Source: Streptomyces sp. A012304 (lineage in GTDB: Bacteria; Actinomycetota; Actinomycetes; Streptomycetales; Streptomycetaceae). Taken from it: DNA of 64,000 bases. The notes under the pieces were generated by a model, which made no database searches, was not told the DNA's origin, and saw only the letters and a list, made by a program, of their open reading frames with translations. Of the stretch, positions 1 through 8,283 are shown one piece after another. The stretch lies in NCBI RefSeq assembly GCF_026008495.1, contig NZ_BQUN01000005.1, positions 38,518-102,517 on the forward strand, in the 5' to 3' direction. Positions within the stretch are counted from its first letter, which is position 1. Every line of letters begins with the position of its first letter. The translations under genes were made by a program, and so were the position numbers.

Positions 1-345
1 GCCTACCCCTGGCCCCTCCAGACCTGGGCCGCCCCCGGCGAGCTGCTCCCGCCGCCCGTCGACCAGCAGGCCGTCGAGCACGAGACGCGCACCCTCGCCG
101 AGGGATTCCTCGCCGCCCACCGCGAGCGCCACCCCGAGGTCCCTGCCGAGCCCCGCCCGGTCCCCGGCGACGCGGCCGGCCACCTCGTCGCCGCCTCCCT
201 CGAGGCCGACCTGGTCGTCGTGGGCCGTCACCGCCGCCGCCTGCTGGCCCCCGCCCGCATGCTGGGCTCCGTCACCCACGCGGTCCTGCTGCACGCGGCG
301 AGCCCGGTGGCCGTGGTGCCGCCCGCGCCGGCCGAGGACCACTGA
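1..345 (+). CDS. Universal stress protein, C-terminal part (5' end outside window)
   Basis: The reading frame is open from the first base and stops at 343-345, so only the last 114 residues are present. The visible part is the end of a UspA fold: a VVVGR strand followed by a basic loop, then MLGSVTHAVLLHAASPVAVV, which matches the G-S/T-hhxxhhxxxxxPVhVV nucleotide-binding signature of ATP-binding Usp proteins. Streptomyces carries many Usp paralogs, often made of two tandem Usp domains, so this may be the second domain of a longer protein. It is probably a cytosolic stress protein. The ligand and function cannot be read from the fragment. Confidence 0.85.
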   Translation, partial: AYPWPLQTWAAPGELLPPPVDQQAVEHETRTLAEGFLAAHRERHPEVPAEPRPVPGDAAGHLVAASLEADLVVVGRHRRRLLAPARMLGSVTHAVLLHAASPVAVVPPAPAEDH

Positions 346-422
346 CCACCCACGCGTCTCCGTCCCACCCACCGCACGTGACCTCCCGCACATCCTGGAA
401 CGGCACCACGTACCATGGCCGC

Positions 423-920
423 ATGTCGTTCCTCCGCCGCCGCAGCGCCACGCCCGCCGGGCCCGACTTCGACGTACTGGCCATGGACCCGGGCGACTGG
501 CCCGGCAACCTCGGCGCCGGACTGCTGCCCGCCCCCGACGGCAGCTGCCAGGGCGTCTTCCTGCGCTACGACCTGTTCGGCGGCCGGGGCCCCGCGATGA
601 TCATCGGCAATCTGCCGGAGGGCTCCCCCGCCCGTGACGTCGCCGAGGGCGAGGTCCCCTTCGAGGTCGCCCAGCTGCTGCTCGCGCTGGAGAACGACGA
701 GGAGGTGACCGTCGTCGGCACCGAGGACATGCCGGTGATGCAGGGCGACAACCTCCTGATCGTGCGCCGCCTCAAGCTCTCCGAGAGCCGCATCTCCTGC
801 GTCCAGTTCGACCGCAGCGACAACGTCCTGGTGACCATCGCCGCCTGGGACCGCCCCATCACCGACGACCTGTACGCCCTGCTGAAGCCGCTCCCGGCGG
901 AGCTTTTCCAGCAGGGCTGA
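423..920 (+). CDS. Conserved actinobacterial hypothetical protein (165 aa)
   Basis: I do not recognise a named domain. The protein is soluble and acidic with a basic start (MSFLRRRS), no signal peptide and no membrane segment. It has a regular alternation of strands and a central helix rich in Leu/Glu (VPFEVAQLLLALENDEEVTVV), ending in Gln-Gly. The frame is open back to a GTG at 378, but the ATG at 423 gives a normal N-terminus. No Shine-Dalgarno is clear at either, so the start is uncertain. It sits alone, convergent with the amidase gene, 77 bp after the Usp gene. Codon use is typical of the neighbours, so it is a real gene. Confidence 0.7.
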   Translation: MSFLRRRSATPAGPDFDVLAMDPGDWPGNLGAGLLPAPDGSCQGVFLRYDLFGGRGPAMIIGNLPEGSPARDVAEGEVPFEVAQLLLALENDEEVTVVGTEDMPVMQGDNLLIVRRLKLSESRISCVQFDRSDNVLVTIAAWDRPITDDLYALLKPLPAELFQQG

Positions 921-924
921 GCGA

Positions 925-943
925 TCCGGAGGGCTCTTCCGGA
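925..943. terminator. Short hairpin between convergent genes
   Basis: TCCGGA-GGGCTCT-TCCGGA lies directly between the convergent hypothetical gene and the amidase gene and could fold in both directions. The stem is only 6 bp, so this is a weak bidirectional terminator candidate. Confidence 0.35.
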
Positions 944-946
944 CCC

Positions 947-2917
947 CTAGACGGCCGACAGGCGGACGTCCGCCGCCCGGACGAACGCCACCCGGTGCCC
1001 GTACTGGATCTCGTAGTACAGCTCCTTGCCCACCACGACGCGGTGCGCGTCGGTGGCGAAGCCGCCCGCGTAGTAGTACTCGCCGGGCACCTTGCCGCCG
1101 ACGACGTACTTCTGCCCCTTCGGCAGCCGGTACGGCAGCGGTGACAACGGCTGGGCCGGGACCCCCGCCGGATAGGCCGACGCCTCCGGATAGGCGCGGC
1201 CGTACACCGGGACGCTGTCCAGGCCGTCCTTCGGGGTCACCACCGAGCCGGACGCGGGCACGGCGGCCGGCTGCCGCGCCGGGTTGCGGAACCACGCCTT
1301 CTGCCCCAGGTACCAGATCGCCGTCCACTCGCCCCACCGGTCGGCCACCGCGAACCGCTGCCCGGTCGAGACCCGCGAGGAGAGGTCGTTCACGCCGGTC
1401 GTGGGGGCCGTGCCCAGGCCGACGTCCTTGATCAGCGGCGATGTCTCGTCGTGGTCGGAGTACAGCCGCACCGCGCCGGAGCCGTGCGCCGCGCACGGCT
1501 CACCCCGGGTGCGGCAGCCCGTGAACACCGGCCGGTTCGTCGTGTACTCCGGCAGGATCGTCACCAGCCCGCCGCCCACGCGGGCCGTGGCCTCCAGGGG
1601 CCGGCCCAGCAGCTCGAAGTAGTGCCGCCAGTCCCAGTACGGGCCCGGGTCGGTGTGCATGCCCGGCGCGGACGCCGCCGTCGCGCCGGGCACGGTGTCA
1701 TGGCCGAGGATGTGCTGCCGGTCCAGCGGAATGCCGTACTTCGCGGCCAGGTACGTCACCAGCCGCGCCGACGACCGGTACATCGCCTCCGTGTACCAGG
1801 CGTCGGGGGAGGCGAGGAAGCCCTCGTGCTCCAGACCGATCGACTTGGTGTTGACGTACCAGTTCCCGGCGTGCCAGGCCACGTCCTTCGCCCGCACATG
1901 CTGCGCGACATGGCCGTCGGTGGAGCGCAGCGAGTAGTTCCAGGACACGTAGGCGGGGTCCTGGACCAGGTCGATCACTCCCTCCCAGCCGCCCTCGGTG
2001 TCATGGACGACGATGTACTCGATGGACTGCGAGGCCGGGCGGTCGCCCAGGTCGTGGTTGCCGTAGTCGTCGTCGCCCCACCGCGCGTACGGTGCCGGGA
2101 CCCACTCGCAGGACACGGTCGCCGGGCACTCGGTGCCCGCCGCGGTGGCCGTCCGCATACCGCTGTGCCGCAGCTGGCCGGTGTCGGGCCGCAGACCCGG
2201 ATGCGCCGGCAGGGTGACTTGCTGCCCCGCGTCCGTGGTGCGTCGCGCGCCGGTGCGGATCACCTCGTACACGTCGTTCGCGTAGGCGGCGCCCGTCGCG
2301 GTGTCGTCGGCGCCCGAGAAGCGCGCCACCGCGCCGTACCACTCCGCCGGGTCGGCGCTCAGCGGCTCGCCCAGGTCGCGCTGGGCGGCGGCGAGCAGGG
2401 CGGCGCCGCCGGAGATGTTGGCCACGGGATCGGCTCGCACCGTCTCGATGCTCACGCCGATCAGCTCAGCCGCCGACACGAGCGTCTTGAGCCGGGCCGG
2501 GATCTCCGCGTCGTCCGGGAGCGCCGCCGAGGGGCGCAGGGGCCGGCGCGCCTCGTCGCCGCGCGGGTCCTCCGCGCCCCCGCTGTGGTGCGGGGCCGTG
2601 GTCAGGGCGGTGCGGGCGTCGGTGAGGTGCATCGGGCCGTAGCCGCCGATCACGCTCGGCGCCCCGCCGTGCGTGTCCCAGCGGGACTGGAGGTAGGAGA
2701 CGCCCAGGAGCACACTCTGCGGCACCCGGAACTGGGCCGCCGCCGCGGTGAAGGCGTTCTGCAGCGAGTCCGGCGGCTCGGGCGCGGGCCGGCCGAGGGG
2801 TGGTGCGGCGCCGCCCATCAGGGGCAGCAGCAGGGAGACCGCGGCGAGGGCGCCGGCGTTCCTGCGGGTGCGTCTGTGTCCGGTGAGGGTGCGGGGGTCG
2901 GTGACGGATCCTCGCAA
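947..2917 (-). CDS. Secreted N-acetylmuramoyl-L-alanine amidase (Amidase_2/PGRP type)
   Basis: A secreted zinc amidase expected to cut the bond between N-acetylmuramic acid and L-alanine in peptidoglycan. The N-terminus has the basic stretch TGHRRTRRN followed by a hydrophobic core (ALAAVSLLLPLMGG), a signal peptide. A lysozyme-like or repeat region fills residues ~45-230. The Amidase_2 domain is at ~300-440, with zinc-site motifs IVVHDTEGG, a central WHAGNWYVN and ILGHDTVPG, then HTDPGPYWDW. The C-terminal ~190 residues look like SH3-type wall-binding modules. The start is a TTG at 2917 with AGGAGG seven bases upstream; no other start has such a site. At 656 aa it is a large member of the family. 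Confidence 0.85.
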   Translation of the reverse strand: MRGSVTDPRTLTGHRRTRRNAGALAAVSLLLPLMGGAAPPLGRPAPEPPDSLQNAFTAAAAQFRVPQSVLLGVSYLQSRWDTHGGAPSVIGGYGPMHLTDARTALTTAPHHSGGAEDPRGDEARRPLRPSAALPDDAEIPARLKTLVSAAELIGVSIETVRADPVANISGGAALLAAAQRDLGEPLSADPAEWYGAVARFSGADDTATGAAYANDVYEVIRTGARRTTDAGQQVTLPAHPGLRPDTGQLRHSGMRTATAAGTECPATVSCEWVPAPYARWGDDDYGNHDLGDRPASQSIEYIVVHDTEGGWEGVIDLVQDPAYVSWNYSLRSTDGHVAQHVRAKDVAWHAGNWYVNTKSIGLEHEGFLASPDAWYTEAMYRSSARLVTYLAAKYGIPLDRQHILGHDTVPGATAASAPGMHTDPGPYWDWRHYFELLGRPLEATARVGGGLVTILPEYTTNRPVFTGCRTRGEPCAAHGSGAVRLYSDHDETSPLIKDVGLGTAPTTGVNDLSSRVSTGQRFAVADRWGEWTAIWYLGQKAWFRNPARQPAAVPASGSVVTPKDGLDSVPVYGRAYPEASAYPAGVPAQPLSPLPYRLPKGQKYVVGGKVPGEYYYAGGFATDAHRVVVGKELYYEIQYGHRVAFVRAADVRLSAV

Positions 2918-3075
2918 GGCGGCCTCCTGAGGCGTGCGAGCGGGGCGGGCGTGCGGAACCGGACCTGTGTGCGCGGTACCGGTTTGTCCGACGATCCGTC
3001 AATCATGCCGACCGATGGGTCATTTCCCACGGTACGAGGGGTTCGGCGCGTTTCGTGGTGGTCCGGACAGACGAA

Positions 3076-3113
3076 GGCCCGCGGTGCGCCGCCGCTCTGG
3101 CGCACCGCGGGCC
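3076..3113 (-). terminator. Strong intrinsic terminator after the phosphotransferase gene
   Basis: A perfect 15-bp inverted repeat, GGCCCGCGGTGCGCC and GGCGCACCGCGGGCC, is separated by 8 bases and lies 10 bp beyond the stop of the phosphotransferase gene. It has no T-run, as usual in Streptomyces. It would also shield the amidase gene from read-through. Confidence 0.8.
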
Positions 3114-3122
3114 TCCCTCCCC

Positions 3123-4262
3123 TCAGCGAGTGCCGACCGCCGCCCGAACGGCCCGTCGGGCCAGCTGGCAGTCGTCGTGCAGCCGCCGCAGCAGCAGCCG
3201 CTGCTCCTCGCCGGACGGCGCGGCACCCGGGTGGGCCATCCCGGGAGCCGTCGGGGCCGTGTCGTGCATCGAACGCTGCACGGCCGTCTCGTAGGTGCGG
3301 ATCTCCCGGGTCAGGACCAGCATCAGATTCACCAGGAAGGCGTCCCGCGAGGCCGGGCCCGCGGACTGCGCGATCTGGCTGATCTGCCGCCGTGCCACCG
3401 GCGCGTCGCCCAGGACCGACCACAGCGTGGCCAGGTCGTAGCCCGGCAGGTACCACCCCGCGTGCTCCCAGTCCACCAGCACTGGACCGGCCGGTGACAG
3501 AAGGATGTTCGACAGGAGGGCGTCGCCGTGGCAGAACTGGCCCATGCCCTGACGGCCCGCGGTCGCCGCGATGCCGTGCAGCAGCTTCTGCAGATCGCCC
3601 AGGTCCCGGTCGGTGAGCAGACCCAGTTCGTGGTAGCGGGAGATCCGGGCCGCGTAGTCCAACGGTGCGTCGAAGCTGCCCGCCGCCGGCCGCCAGGAGT
3701 TCAGCCGGCAGATCGCGGCGACCGCGGCCCTGATGTCCGCGCGCGGCGGGGCCTCCGTCGGATGCCGCTGGAGCGCCGCCGCCCGGCCGGGCATCCGTTC
3801 GACGACGAGTGTGCAGTTGTCCGGGTCCGCCGCGATCAGTCTCGGCACCCGCACCGGAGGGCGCTGCCGGACGAACGTGCGGTATGCGGCTATTTCATGC
3901 CGGATCCGCTCGGCCCATACCGGGGAGTGGTCCAGTAAACACTTGGCGACGGCCGTGCTGCGTCCCGTCGTGCCGACCAGGAGCACGGACCGTCCGCTGC
4001 GGCGCAGCACCTGCACCGGGGAGAACTCCGGGCAGATCCGGTGCACCGACGCGATCGCCGTGCGCAGCTGGGCGCCCTGGGGGCCGGACAGGTCGAGCCT
4101 CCCGCTGAGCGGTTGCGTGCCGATCCCCGCCGCGCGACGGGCCCGGCCCGCGCCGAGCGCGGGGGCCGCCGACCGCGCGGGGTCGAGGTAGGGGCCGCCG
4201 CCGCCCGGGCGAGGGTGCAGCGACCGGGGCGGGGCGGACACGGAGGACGATGCTGCGTACAT
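3123..4262 (-). CDS. Aminoglycoside phosphotransferase-like kinase (APH family), contains a TTA codon
   Basis: A protein-kinase-like small-molecule kinase. The catalytic loop and metal site are visible as [12 protein letters not shown] (residues ~244-255, HGD at 245-247, N252) and [21 protein letters not shown] (DWE at 264-266). The first ~60 residues are Pro/Gly/Ala-rich and not part of the fold. The frame continues upstream, but the ATG at 4262 is the likely start, preceded by GAAGGGA. Codon 109 (bases 3936-3938) is TTA, so translation should depend on the bldA tRNA. It is divergent from nsdB with about 230 bp between starts, and this pairing looks conserved. The substrate is unknown; antibiotic resistance is only one possibility. 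Confidence 0.8.
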   Translation of the reverse strand: MYAASSSVSAPPRSLHPRPGGGGPYLDPARSAAPALGAGRARRAAGIGTQPLSGRLDLSGPQGAQLRTAIASVHRICPEFSPVQVLRRSGRSVLLVGTTGRSTAVAKCLLDHSPVWAERIRHEIAAYRTFVRQRPPVRVPRLIAADPDNCTLVVERMPGRAAALQRHPTEAPPRADIRAAVAAICRLNSWRPAAGSFDAPLDYAARISRYHELGLLTDRDLGDLQKLLHGIAATAGRQGMGQFCHGDALLSNILLSPAGPVLVDWEHAGWYLPGYDLATLWSVLGDAPVARRQISQIAQSAGPASRDAFLVNLMLVLTREIRTYETAVQRSMHDTAPTAPGMAHPGAAPSGEEQRLLLRRLHDDCQLARRAVRAAVGTR

Positions 4263-4494
4263 GGGCGAAACAGATCCCTTCGTGTGCCAGAAGTCAAAAC
4301 GCTGCCCCGACCGGCCTTCGCGGGTGCACCCTGGGGAATGTCCCTCGGCGACCGGGTCGGGGTGGCGCGTTCCTACCTGACACCCGATGCCCAGTGGCAC
4401 ACCATCTGGCGCACCCTGGCGAACCCTGGCGAATAGTCGCCCGGCAACTTTCACGGGGCTACTGTCAACTCAGCCGAGAACCTGGGGGCTTGAC

Positions 4495-5994
4495 GTGAGC
4501 GGACAACCCAACACCCGCCTTGCGGACCTGTTCGGCCTGGCCGGCTGGTCCAAGGGTGAACTCGCGAGGCTGGTCAACCGGCAGGCGGCGGCCATGGGCC
4601 ACCCCCAGCTGGCGACGGACACCTCCCGGGTGCGGCGGTGGATCGACATGGGAGAGATCCCGCGCGATCCGGTGCCGCGGGTGCTGGCGGCCCTGTTCAC
4701 CGAGCGTCTCGGCCGTGTCGTGACCATCGAGGACCTCGGTCTGGTCCGGCACGGGCGTACGGGAAAACGGCCACGCGGCGGGAGTGCGGAACATCCCGAC
4801 GGCGTGCCGTGGGCGCCCGAACGGACTGCCGCGGTCCTCACCGAATTCACGGGAATGGACCTCATGCTCAACCGACGCGGCTTGGTGGGCGCGGGTGCCG
4901 CGCTCGCCGCGGGATCAGCACTCAGCAGCGCCATGTACGACTGGCTGCACACCGACCCCACCCTCTCCGCCGACGCTCCCGTCATCGACCACCCCCTCCT
5001 GCACGCCGACTCCGCCGGGTTCGACCGCTACGAGGCCGCCCCCATCGGCAGGGAGGAGGTCGACGAACTCGAGCGCTCGGTGGAGGTGTTCCGAGCCTGG
5101 GACGCCGCCCGTGGCGGCGGCCTCCAGCGCAAGGCCGTGGTGGGCCAGCTCAATGAGGTGGGCGGCATCCTCGCCTACCGTCATCCGCCCCACCTTCAAC
5201 GGCGCCTGTGGGGCGTCGCCGCCAACCTCGCCGTGCTCGCGGGCTGGATGTCGCACGACGTCGGTCTGGAGCCCACGGCCCAGAAGTACTTCGTGATCGC
5301 CGCCCATGCCGCCCGGGAGGGCGGTGACCGGCCGCGGGCCGGGGAGGCGCTCTCCCGGGCGGCCCGTCAGATGGTCCACCTGGGCCGGCCCGACGACGCC
5401 CTCGACCTGATGAAGCTCGCCCAGTCCGGCGCCGGCAGCGAGGTGCTGCCGCGCACCCGGGCGATGTTCCACACCATCGAGGCCTGGGCGCAGGCGTCGA
5501 TGGGCAAGGGCCAGGCCATGCGCCGCACCCTCGGCCAGGCGGAGGACCTGTTCGTCTCCGACAAGAGCGACGTGGAACCGCCGTCCTGGATGCAGACCTT
5601 CAAGGACGAGGACCTGTACGGCATGCAGGCCCTGGCCTACCGCACGCTGGCCGAGTTCGAGCCGGGAGCGGCCGTGCACGCCCAGTACTACGCGCAGAAG
5701 GCGCTGGCGCTGCGGGTCGACGGACGGGAGCGGTCGAAGATCTTCGACCACCTGTCGATGGCCTCGGCCTGCTTCATCGCGGACGACCCCGAACAGGCGG
5801 ACCGGTACGCCCGGCTGGCCCTGATGTCGATGGGGTCGAACTCCTCCCGCCGTACCTGGGACCGGCTGCGCCAGATGTACCGGCTCACCGGGGAGTACGC
5901 GAGCTACCCGAGGATCAGCGAGCTGCGCGAGGAGATCCGTCAGGCGCTGCCGAAGCAGAAGGGGGGCAGGCAGGGCGGCTCGGCCCAGGCATAG
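4495..5994 (+). CDS. nsdB: NsdB-type TPR regulator of development and antibiotic production
   Basis: Member of the NsdA/NsdB family, Streptomyces proteins whose loss raises antibiotic production and, for NsdA, sporulation. The N-terminal ~85 residues form a DNA-binding-like helical region (LADLFGLAGWSKGELARLVN, then TSRVRRWIDMGEIPRDPVP). Residues ~120-150 hold a hydrophobic segment after MLNRRGLVG. The C-terminal two thirds is a helical TPR-like array (for example AREGGDRPRAGEALSRAARQ and ADRYARLALMSMGSNSS). I start at GTG 4495, preceded by CCTGGGGG, giving SGQPNTRLADLF. Longer upstream starts lack support. The assignment to NsdB rather than NsdA rests on the neighbourhood (phosphotransferase, amidase and chpB nearby, as recalled for SCO7252); the sequence alone cannot separate the paralogs. 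Confidence 0.75.
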   Translation: MSGQPNTRLADLFGLAGWSKGELARLVNRQAAAMGHPQLATDTSRVRRWIDMGEIPRDPVPRVLAALFTERLGRVVTIEDLGLVRHGRTGKRPRGGSAEHPDGVPWAPERTAAVLTEFTGMDLMLNRRGLVGAGAALAAGSALSSAMYDWLHTDPTLSADAPVIDHPLLHADSAGFDRYEAAPIGREEVDELERSVEVFRAWDAARGGGLQRKAVVGQLNEVGGILAYRHPPHLQRRLWGVAANLAVLAGWMSHDVGLEPTAQKYFVIAAHAAREGGDRPRAGEALSRAARQMVHLGRPDDALDLMKLAQSGAGSEVLPRTRAMFHTIEAWAQASMGKGQAMRRTLGQAEDLFVSDKSDVEPPSWMQTFKDEDLYGMQALAYRTLAEFEPGAAVHAQYYAQKALALRVDGRERSKIFDHLSMASACFIADDPEQADRYARLALMSMGSNSSRRTWDRLRQMYRLTGEYASYPRISELREEIRQALPKQKGGRQGGSAQA

Positions 5995-6008
5995 AGCAGC
6001 CCTGCGGT

Positions 6009-6033
6009 GCCCGGGTCATCCGGTGACCCGGGC
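6009..6033 (+). terminator. Intrinsic terminator of nsdB overlapping the phosphatase stop codon
   Basis: A perfect 10-bp inverted repeat GCCCGGGTCA / TGACCCGGGC with a 5-base loop lies 15 bp after nsdB. The TCA at 6016-6018 inside the left arm is the stop codon of the convergent phosphatase gene, so the hairpin may serve both strands. Confidence 0.7.
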
Positions 6034-7425
6034 GACGAGCACGCAGGCCTCGTCCTGCCGTTCCTCCGTCTCGCACTCCTCGACGACCATCCGCAGGCAG
6101 TCCTGTGCGGTGGGCGCCCCGGCGAGGCGGGGGGCCAGTTCGAGCAGGGGGGTCGGTTCACCGTCGCGGGGCACGAGTCCGTCGGTGTGCAGCAGGAGCA
6201 GGTCGCCCGTCTGGAGGTTCTCCTCGGCCTGTCCGTACTCGGCGCCCGAGGTGGCGCCGAGGAGAACGCCCTCCGGCGCGGTCAGCCGGCGCCCCGTCCC
6301 GTCGCGGAAGAGCAGCGGGGCGGGGTGTCCGGCCTGCGCCCACAGCAGGGTGCGGGTGCCGGGGAGGTAGCGGCAGCAGACGGCGCCGGCGAGGGCAGGC
6401 TGGACACCTGCGTCGAGTAACTGGTTCAGCCAGGACATCAGTTGGGCCGGCCGGGCGCCGGCCATCGCCATGCCGCGCAGGGCGCCCAGCATCATCGCCA
6501 TGGTGGAGGCGACGGCCGGGCCGTGCCCGGTGAGGTCGCCGACGCTCAGGAGCGTCTCGCCGTCGGAGAGTTCGAGCGCGTCGTACCAGTCGCCGCCGAT
6601 GAACGAGGTGGTGGAGGCGGGCAGGCAGTGGGCGGCGAGGTCGAGGGACCGGGGGCCCTGGTGCGCGAGCCGCAGGGAGCCGCGCCAGGGCGGCAGCACG
6701 GCTTCCTGGAGCTCGACCGCGATCCGGTGCTCGGTCTGTGCCACCTGCCGGTCGCGCCGCAGCGAGTCACGGGTCTCGCGCACCGCCCGCCGGCCGCTGT
6801 GCAGTTCGCTGACGTCACGCAGCACGGCCCACATGGAGGCGGTGCTGCCGTCGGCGTCGAGCACCGGTTCGCCCATCATGTGCACGGTACGGACCTCGCC
6901 GTCCGGCCGGACGACGCGGAACTCCCCGTCGATGGGCCGGGCGTCGACGAGACACCCCGTGACCATCGCCGTCAGCCGCGGCCGGTCCTCCTCCAGGACG
7001 AGGGAGGGTAATTCGTCGAGGGTGAGCGCGGGGGCGGCCGGGTCGCGGCCGAGGATCCGGCAGAGCTCGGCGGACCAGACGGCCTCGTCCGTCAGCAGGT
7101 TCCACTCCGCGGTGCCGACCCGGCTGAGCTGCGCGCCGCGCCGCGAGCCCGTCGGTGCGGGGGCGGCGGGCGCGGCCTCGGCGGCCGGCTCGGGGCCGTC
7201 CCGGAGCTGCGCCAAGTGCGCGTCCAGATCGTTGAGCTGATGCAGCGCCAGGTCGTAGAGAGCGCGCTGCCAGCGGCCCTGCGGGTCCGTTCCGTCGCCC
7301 TGTGCGTCCCGCCGTACGGCGTCCACGTCGCCCTTGAGTCGCCTCGTCTGCGTGATCAGCGCGTCGACCGGGCCGCGTCCTGGTGGCTGGGCGGCTGGGC
7401 GGTCCGCAGAGCGAGGGGACGGCAT
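6016..7425 (-). CDS. PAS-domain PP2C (SpoIIE-type) serine phosphatase, contains a TTA codon
   Basis: A likely phosphatase of anti-anti-sigma (STAS) proteins in partner-switching networks. Residues ~20-80 form a helical linker (LITQTRRLKGDVDAVRRD). A PAS domain follows at ~103-215 (VGTAEWNLLTDEAVWSAEL to SMWAVLRDVSEL), then a coiled stretch and the PPM/SpoIIE domain at ~265-468. That domain shows the metal motifs IGGDWYDALEL, VGDLTGHG, AQAGHPAPLL and LLLLHTDGL. The start is the ATG at 7425, with CGGAG seven bases upstream. Codon 139 (bases 7009-7011, in LDELPSL) is TTA, predicting bldA dependence. No transmembrane segment is present, so the PAS domain probably senses an internal signal. Which sigma factor it acts on is unknown. 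Confidence 0.85.
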   Translation of the reverse strand: MPSPRSADRPAAQPPGRGPVDALITQTRRLKGDVDAVRRDAQGDGTDPQGRWQRALYDLALHQLNDLDAHLAQLRDGPEPAAEAAPAAPAPTGSRRGAQLSRVGTAEWNLLTDEAVWSAELCRILGRDPAAPALTLDELPSLVLEEDRPRLTAMVTGCLVDARPIDGEFRVVRPDGEVRTVHMMGEPVLDADGSTASMWAVLRDVSELHSGRRAVRETRDSLRRDRQVAQTEHRIAVELQEAVLPPWRGSLRLAHQGPRSLDLAAHCLPASTTSFIGGDWYDALELSDGETLLSVGDLTGHGPAVASTMAMMLGALRGMAMAGARPAQLMSWLNQLLDAGVQPALAGAVCCRYLPGTRTLLWAQAGHPAPLLFRDGTGRRLTAPEGVLLGATSGAEYGQAEENLQTGDLLLLHTDGLVPRDGEPTPLLELAPRLAGAPTAQDCLRMVVEECETEERQDEACVLVARVTG

Positions 7426-7848
7426 GACGCACTCCGATGCGGGGGACGGGACGGCCGGGGGGACGGAAAGGGCCGTTACGACTGTTGCACAGCCCGCGAC
7501 TCCGTGTAAGGGATTTGGCAACACACGATACGGTGGTGCATCCGGCATATGCCACAGTCTTCACGGGGGGATCCCGGGGCCCGAACGGCGTACCCCGTTC
7601 CCCTGGTCAAGTCGTAGACAGCGTACGCGACTTGACGGATGTGACGGTGGCGCGGGGCGCACTTCACGCCCCTGTTCGACGGTCGTGTGTTCCATGGTGC
7701 GGGGGCGCTCTCGAGCGCGGCTGGGCGCGCGTGACGCAGCTCACATCAGTTACTCACGGGTTTCGCGTAATGCAAAACGCCCCCGCGAAGTCCTACAAGC
7801 ATCACGCCGAAACGAACCGACGACCTCTCACCGCTGCGGAGATCGACC
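7426..7848. other. Divergent intergenic region with a 9-bp inverted repeat
   Basis: The 423 bp between the phosphatase and the SsgA-like gene contain no convincing gene. They hold a perfect inverted repeat at 7606-7636 (listed separately). They also hold a GGGTAC on the minus strand (7590-7595) whose -35 spacing is poor, and a weaker TTCGCG/CGCGAA pair near 7762-7788 just before the SsgA-like gene. Promoters for both genes should lie here. Confidence 0.5.
7606..7636. promoter_or_regulatory. Perfect 9-bp inverted repeat, candidate operator
   Basis: GTCAAGTCG (7606-7614) and CGACTTGAC (7628-7636) are separated by 13 bases that include the palindrome GCGTACGC. The element sits 180 bp upstream of the phosphatase and 212 bp upstream of the SsgA-like gene. 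It fits a dimeric regulator site better than a terminator, since no gene ends here. Confidence 0.5.
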
Positions 7849-8271
7849 ATGGACATCGCTCACGTCACCGTCCGACAGCCCGTCCGCGCCCAGCTCATCA
7901 CCCTGGAGGAGCAGGAGCTCCCGGTCTCCGCCACGCTCCGCTACAGCGCCGCCGATCCGCTCGCGGTGCACCTCGACTTCCCGCCGGAGGCATCCCTGCA
8001 CGGCGAGGCGGTCACCTGGACCTTCGGCCGCGCGCTGCTGGAGGAGGGGCTCGGCGGTCCGGCCGGCGGCGGCGACGTGCACATCTGGCCGTGCGGACGG
8101 GCCCGTACGGTCCTGGAGCTGAACTCGCCGTACGGGCTGGCCCTGCTCCAGTTCGACACGGTCGCCCTGCGGCGCTTCCTGCTGCGCAGCTACGCCGTGG
8201 TGGCGGAGGGCAAGGAGGACGTCGGCGCGGCGGTCGACGAGGGGCTGCACGCCCTGCTGGGCAATGTCTGA
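7849..8271 (+). CDS. SsgA-like protein (SALP), sporulation/cell division
   Basis: SALPs are actinomycete proteins of about 140 aa that position septa or control spore-wall synthesis in sporulating aerial hyphae. The 140-residue length and family features are present: VSATLRYSAADPLAVHLDFP, VTWTFGRALLEEGL, GDVHIWPCG, LELNSPYGLALLQFDTVALRRFL and a C-terminal VDEGLHALL. The ATG at 7849 has GGAG nine bases upstream. S. coelicolor has seven paralogs (SsgA-G), and I cannot tell which this is; SsgA and SsgB themselves are unlikely from the context. It is expressed alone, divergent from the phosphatase. Confidence 0.9.
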   Translation: MDIAHVTVRQPVRAQLITLEEQELPVSATLRYSAADPLAVHLDFPPEASLHGEAVTWTFGRALLEEGLGGPAGGGDVHIWPCGRARTVLELNSPYGLALLQFDTVALRRFLLRSYAVVAEGKEDVGAAVDEGLHALLGNV

Positions 8272-8283
8272 GGCGCCCCTGTG

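Noticed and set aside
1451..3382. Long open frame on the plus strand opposite the amidase gene
   Set aside because: It is the GC-bias shadow of the amidase gene: Arg/Gly/Val-rich, no domains, no ribosome site.
3123..4262. Antibiotic resistance gene (aminoglycoside kinase)
   Set aside because: Only the general APH fold is supported; nothing indicates aminoglycosides as substrate.
4387..4494. N-terminal extension of nsdB from an upstream ATG
   Set aside because: The extra residues are unlike the family, and the GTG at 4495 with GGGGG upstream fits the family N-terminus.
7590..7614. SigB-type promoter for the phosphatase (GGGTAC on the minus strand)
   Set aside because: The best -35 (GACTT) is only 13 bases away and overlaps the inverted repeat; the distance to the start codon is also long.
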